DNA from: Streptomyces tanashiensis
GTDB taxonomy: Bacteria > Actinomycetota > Actinomycetes > Streptomycetales > Streptomycetaceae
Length of the DNA: 64,000 nucleotides
Assembly (NCBI RefSeq): GCF_014648895.1
Contig: NZ_BMRZ01000002.1
Location: forward strand, 806,001-870,000
Reading direction: 5' to 3'
This document shows positions 61,538-64,000 of this stretch, in pieces. The stretch's first letter is position 1; each line of letters starts with the position of its first letter. The position numbers and the translations under genes are program-made. The notes beneath the pieces were generated by a model, which saw only the letters and a program-made list of their open reading frames with translations, ran no database searches and was not told the origin of the DNA.

Positions 61538-64000
61538 ATGACGAGCCACATGACCGAAGTCGAGCTGGAAGACCTCCTCCGCCAGGCGCTGCACGCCACG
61601 GGTACGGGTGCGCGCTGGGCGGTCGAGGCGGACGAGATGTGGTGCCGGGTCGCGCCCTTGGCCGGGACGCGGCGCGAGCAGGGATGGAAGCTGCACCTGT
61701 CGGCCACGGCCGCCTCCGCGCCGGAGGTTCTCAGCAAGGCCCTGGGGGTGCTGCTGAGGGAGCGGTCGGGGTTCAAGTTCGCCCGGTCGCTGGAGCAGGT
61801 CAGCGCGCTCAACTCCCGTGCGACGCCCCGGGGGAGCTCGGGCAAGTTCATCACCGTCTATCCGCGTTCCGACGCGGAGGCGGCCGCGCTCGCCCAGGAG
61901 CTGCACGGGGCCACGGCGGGTCTCGCCGGACCCCGGATCCTGTCCGACCAGCCCTACGCCGTGCGCAGCCTGGTGCACTACCGCTACGGATCCTTCGTCG
62001 GCCGGCGGCGGCTGTCGGACGACGGTCTGCTGGTGTGGTTCATCGAGGACCCCGACGGCAATCCCGTCGAGGACAAGCGCACCGGCCAGTACGCACCGCC
62101 GCCCTGGGCCGAGTGTCCGTTCCCCGCCGTGGTGCCGGTGGCGCCGCGCGGCGGGGACGCGACGAGTCGTCCGGTGGTCCTCGGTGGCCGCTTCGCGGTG
62201 CGTGAGGCGATCCGGCAGACGAACAAGGGCGGTGTGTACCGGGGCAGCGATGCCCGTACGGGCGCGGGCGTGGTGATCAAGGAGGCCCGGCCGCACGTGG
62301 AGGGTAATGCCTCCGGCGGCGACGTCCGCGACTGGCTGCGGGCCGAGGCCAGGACGCTGGAGAAGCTCAAGGGCACGGGCCTGGCTCCGGAAGCCGTGGC
62401 GTTGTTCGAGCACGGCGGGCATCTGTTCCTGGCGCAGGACGAGGTGCCGGGCGTGACCCTGCGTACCTGGGTGGCCGAGCGCTTCCGCGACGTGGGGGGC
62501 GAGCAGTACCGGGCCGACGCGATGGCCCAGGTCGTGCGCCTGGTGGACCTGGTGGCGGCGGCACACGCGCGTGGACTGGTCCTTCGGGACTTCACTCCGG
62601 GCAACGTCATGGTCCGCCCGGACGGTGAACTGCGCCTCATCGACCTGGAGCTCGCCGTCCTGGAGGACGAGACGGCGCTTCCGACCCGTGTGGGGACGCC
62701 TGGTTTCAGCGCCCCGGAGCGGCTGGCCGACGCGCCCGTCCACGCGACGGCCGACTACTACAGCCTGGGGGCGACCGCCTGCTTCGTCCTGGCCGGGAAG
62801 GTGCCGAACCTCCTGCCGGAGGAGCCTGCCGGCAGGGCGGCCGAGCAGCGGCTCGCCGCGTGGCTGACGGCCTGCGCGGGGCCGCTCCGGCTGCCGGACG
62901 CCGTGGTCGAGATGATCCTCGGGCTGATGCGGGACGATCCCGCCGAGCGGTGGGACCCGTCCGCGGCCCGCGAGGCCCTGCGCAGGGCGGACGGGGCGGC
63001 GGCGCCCCGGGGCGCGGCCGGGGCGAGCGTGCGGGCGGAGGCCTGCGCCGCCGCCGGGACGAGCGGGCGGGCGGAGGCCTGTGCGGCCGCCGGCCCGGTG
63101 CGGGACGGCGGGTCACCGGACGAGACGGTGGCCGGTCTGGTGGACCACCTCGTCGAGTCGATGACCCCGGCGGACGACCGTCGTCTGTGGCCCGTGTCGA
63201 CACTGGCCGGGGAGAGCGATCCCTGCACGGTGCAGCAGGGCGCGGCGGGTGTCCTGGCCGTCCTGACGCGGTACTTCACTCTCACCGGCGACGCGCGGAT
63301 GCCCGGGCTGCTCTCCACGGCGGGCCACTGGATCGCGGACCACGCCGACCGCAGCTCCCCGCGCCCCGGCCTGCACTTCGGCGGCCGCGGCACCGCCTGG
63401 GCGCTGTACGACGCAGGTCGCGCCATCGACGACCGCCGGCTGACCGAGCACGCGCTGACACTGGCCCTGGCACCGCAACAGGTGACGCCCCATCACGACA
63501 TCACCCACGGCACGGCGGGCAGCGGGCTCGCCGCCCTCCACCTGTGGCAGCGGACCGGGGACACGCGCTTCGCCGACCTGGCCGTCGACGCGGCCGACCG
63601 GCTGACCGCCGCCGCGCAGCGCGAGCCCGGCGGTGTGGGCTGGGCGGTGCCCGGGGAGGCCGATTCCCCCGAGGGCGGAAAACGCTACCTCGGCTTCGCC
63701 CACGGGACCGCCGGCATCGGGTGCTTCCTCCTCGCCGCCGCGGCTCTCTCGCGGCGCCCCGAACACAGGGACCTGGCGGTGGAGATCGGCGAGGACCTCG
63801 TGACCCACGCCGTACGCACCGGCGAAGCGGCCCAGTGGCCGGCTCAGTCCGGTGACGTGCCCACGGCGCCGTACTGGTGCCACGGCTCGGCCGGCATCGG
63901 TACCTTCCTCGTCCGGCTGTGGCAGGCCACGGGCGACGAACGGTTCGGAGACCTCGCCCGCCGCAGCACGCACGCCGTCAGGGAACGCGCCTCCCGCGCC
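61538..64000 (+). CDS. Lanthionine synthetase, kinase plus LanC type (3' end cut by window)
   Basis: 821 residues are visible, open to the window end. After an N-terminal region (about 1-205) that would be the lyase part of a LanKC enzyme comes a Ser/Thr kinase-like domain with Lys248 in VVIKEARP, catalytic-loop LRDFTPGN (D351, N356), LIDLELAVL in place of DFG, and SAPERLADAP. A LanC-like domain starts near residue 530 with the repeats ITHGTAGSG, FAHGTAGIG and WCHGSAGIG. C781/H782 of the last could be zinc ligands, which favours an active, class IV-like cyclase. Such enzymes phosphorylate Ser/Thr in a precursor peptide, eliminate, and cyclise with Cys. No precursor lies upstream. Start follows GAGAGGG. 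Confidence 0.82.
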   Translation, partial: MTSHMTEVELEDLLRQALHATGTGARWAVEADEMWCRVAPLAGTRREQGWKLHLSATAASAPEVLSKALGVLLRERSGFKFARSLEQVSALNSRATPRGSSGKFITVYPRSDAEAAALAQELHGATAGLAGPRILSDQPYAVRSLVHYRYGSFVGRRRLSDDGLLVWFIEDPDGNPVEDKRTGQYAPPPWAECPFPAVVPVAPRGGDATSRPVVLGGRFAVREAIRQTNKGGVYRGSDARTGAGVVIKEARPHVEGNASGGDVRDWLRAEARTLEKLKGTGLAPEAVALFEHGGHLFLAQDEVPGVTLRTWVAERFRDVGGEQYRADAMAQVVRLVDLVAAAHARGLVLRDFTPGNVMVRPDGELRLIDLELAVLEDETALPTRVGTPGFSAPERLADAPVHATADYYSLGATACFVLAGKVPNLLPEEPAGRAAEQRLAAWLTACAGPLRLPDAVVEMILGLMRDDPAERWDPSAAREALRRADGAAAPRGAAGASVRAEACAAAGTSGRAEACAAAGPVRDGGSPDETVAGLVDHLVESMTPADDRRLWPVSTLAGESDPCTVQQGAAGVLAVLTRYFTLTGDARMPGLLSTAGHWIADHADRSSPRPGLHFGGRGTAWALYDAGRAIDDRRLTEHALTLALAPQQVTPHHDITHGTAGSGLAALHLWQRTGDTRFADLAVDAADRLTAAAQREPGGVGWAVPGEADSPEGGKRYLGFAHGTAGIGCFLLAAAALSRRPEHRDLAVEIGEDLVTHAVRTGEAAQWPAQSGDVPTAPYWCHGSAGIGTFLVRLWQATGDERFGDLARRSTHAVRERASRA

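Noticed and set aside
61453..62205. A separate gene starting at 61453 before the lanthionine synthetase
   Set aside because: It is an open frame overlapping the synthetase in another phase, Arg/Gly/Ala-rich, with no recognisable domain.

Overview
The window looks like chromosome of a Streptomyces-type actinomycete. Base composition is very GC-rich, starts are often GTG with purine-rich ribosome sites, many exported proteins carry twin-arginine signals, and genes are packed in overlapping (ATGA/GTGA) operons. No rRNA, canonical tRNA, insertion sequence or CRISPR array was seen.

Region 1 (1-24 kb) is a guanidino-compound island. It holds five agmatine-deiminase-family genes, all with intact catalytic motifs. 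Four have export signals and one is cytosolic. They are mixed with an NCS1 permease, a complete peptide/nickel-type ABC importer, a divergent two-gene urease, an amidase and two near-identical TetR regulators. A palindrome, GACTGAA-N2-TTCAGTC, sits in the promoter of every deiminase transcription unit and of one TetR gene, so the island reads as one regulon. Two unrelated units are embedded in it: a RimB-like protease/7-TM fusion with an ATP-grasp ligase (16.2-18.6 kb), and a two-component system (18.6-20.7 kb).

Region 2 (24-33 kb) has a DUF4436 protein, a D-alanyl-D-alanine carboxypeptidase, an arginine/ornithine-type antiporter with arginine deiminase, a TetR regulator, and a divergent PLP aldolase/deaminase and lactone oxidase pair that share a 25-bp dyad.

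Region 3 (33-41 kb) is a peptide-export cassette of the NHLM bacteriocin type: a Gly-Gly leader peptide, HlyD-like protein, C39-peptidase ABC transporter and second ABC transporter, followed by a class A beta-lactamase. No modifying enzyme is present.

Region 4 (41-53 kb) has a DUF1326/DUF2182 pair, a ComB-like phosphatase, a methyltransferase, a persulfide/sulfite detoxification set (MBL-rhodanese, rhodanese, TauE) under three copies of a CsoR/CstR-type operator, a giant repeat protein, a lipoprotein and a small conserved protein. Just after the last gene, two tandem RNAs fold as circularly permuted tRNAs (T-arm, acceptor, D-arm). They resemble the tRNA-mimic module of bacterial Y RNAs and are the most unusual non-coding signal here.

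Region 5 (53-61.4 kb) is a polyhydroxybutyrate utilisation island: GAF/PucR regulator, MFS carrier, 3-hydroxybutyrate dehydrogenase, secreted PHB depolymerase and 3-oxoacid CoA-transferase subunits. The window ends inside a lanthionine synthetase (LanKC) gene.
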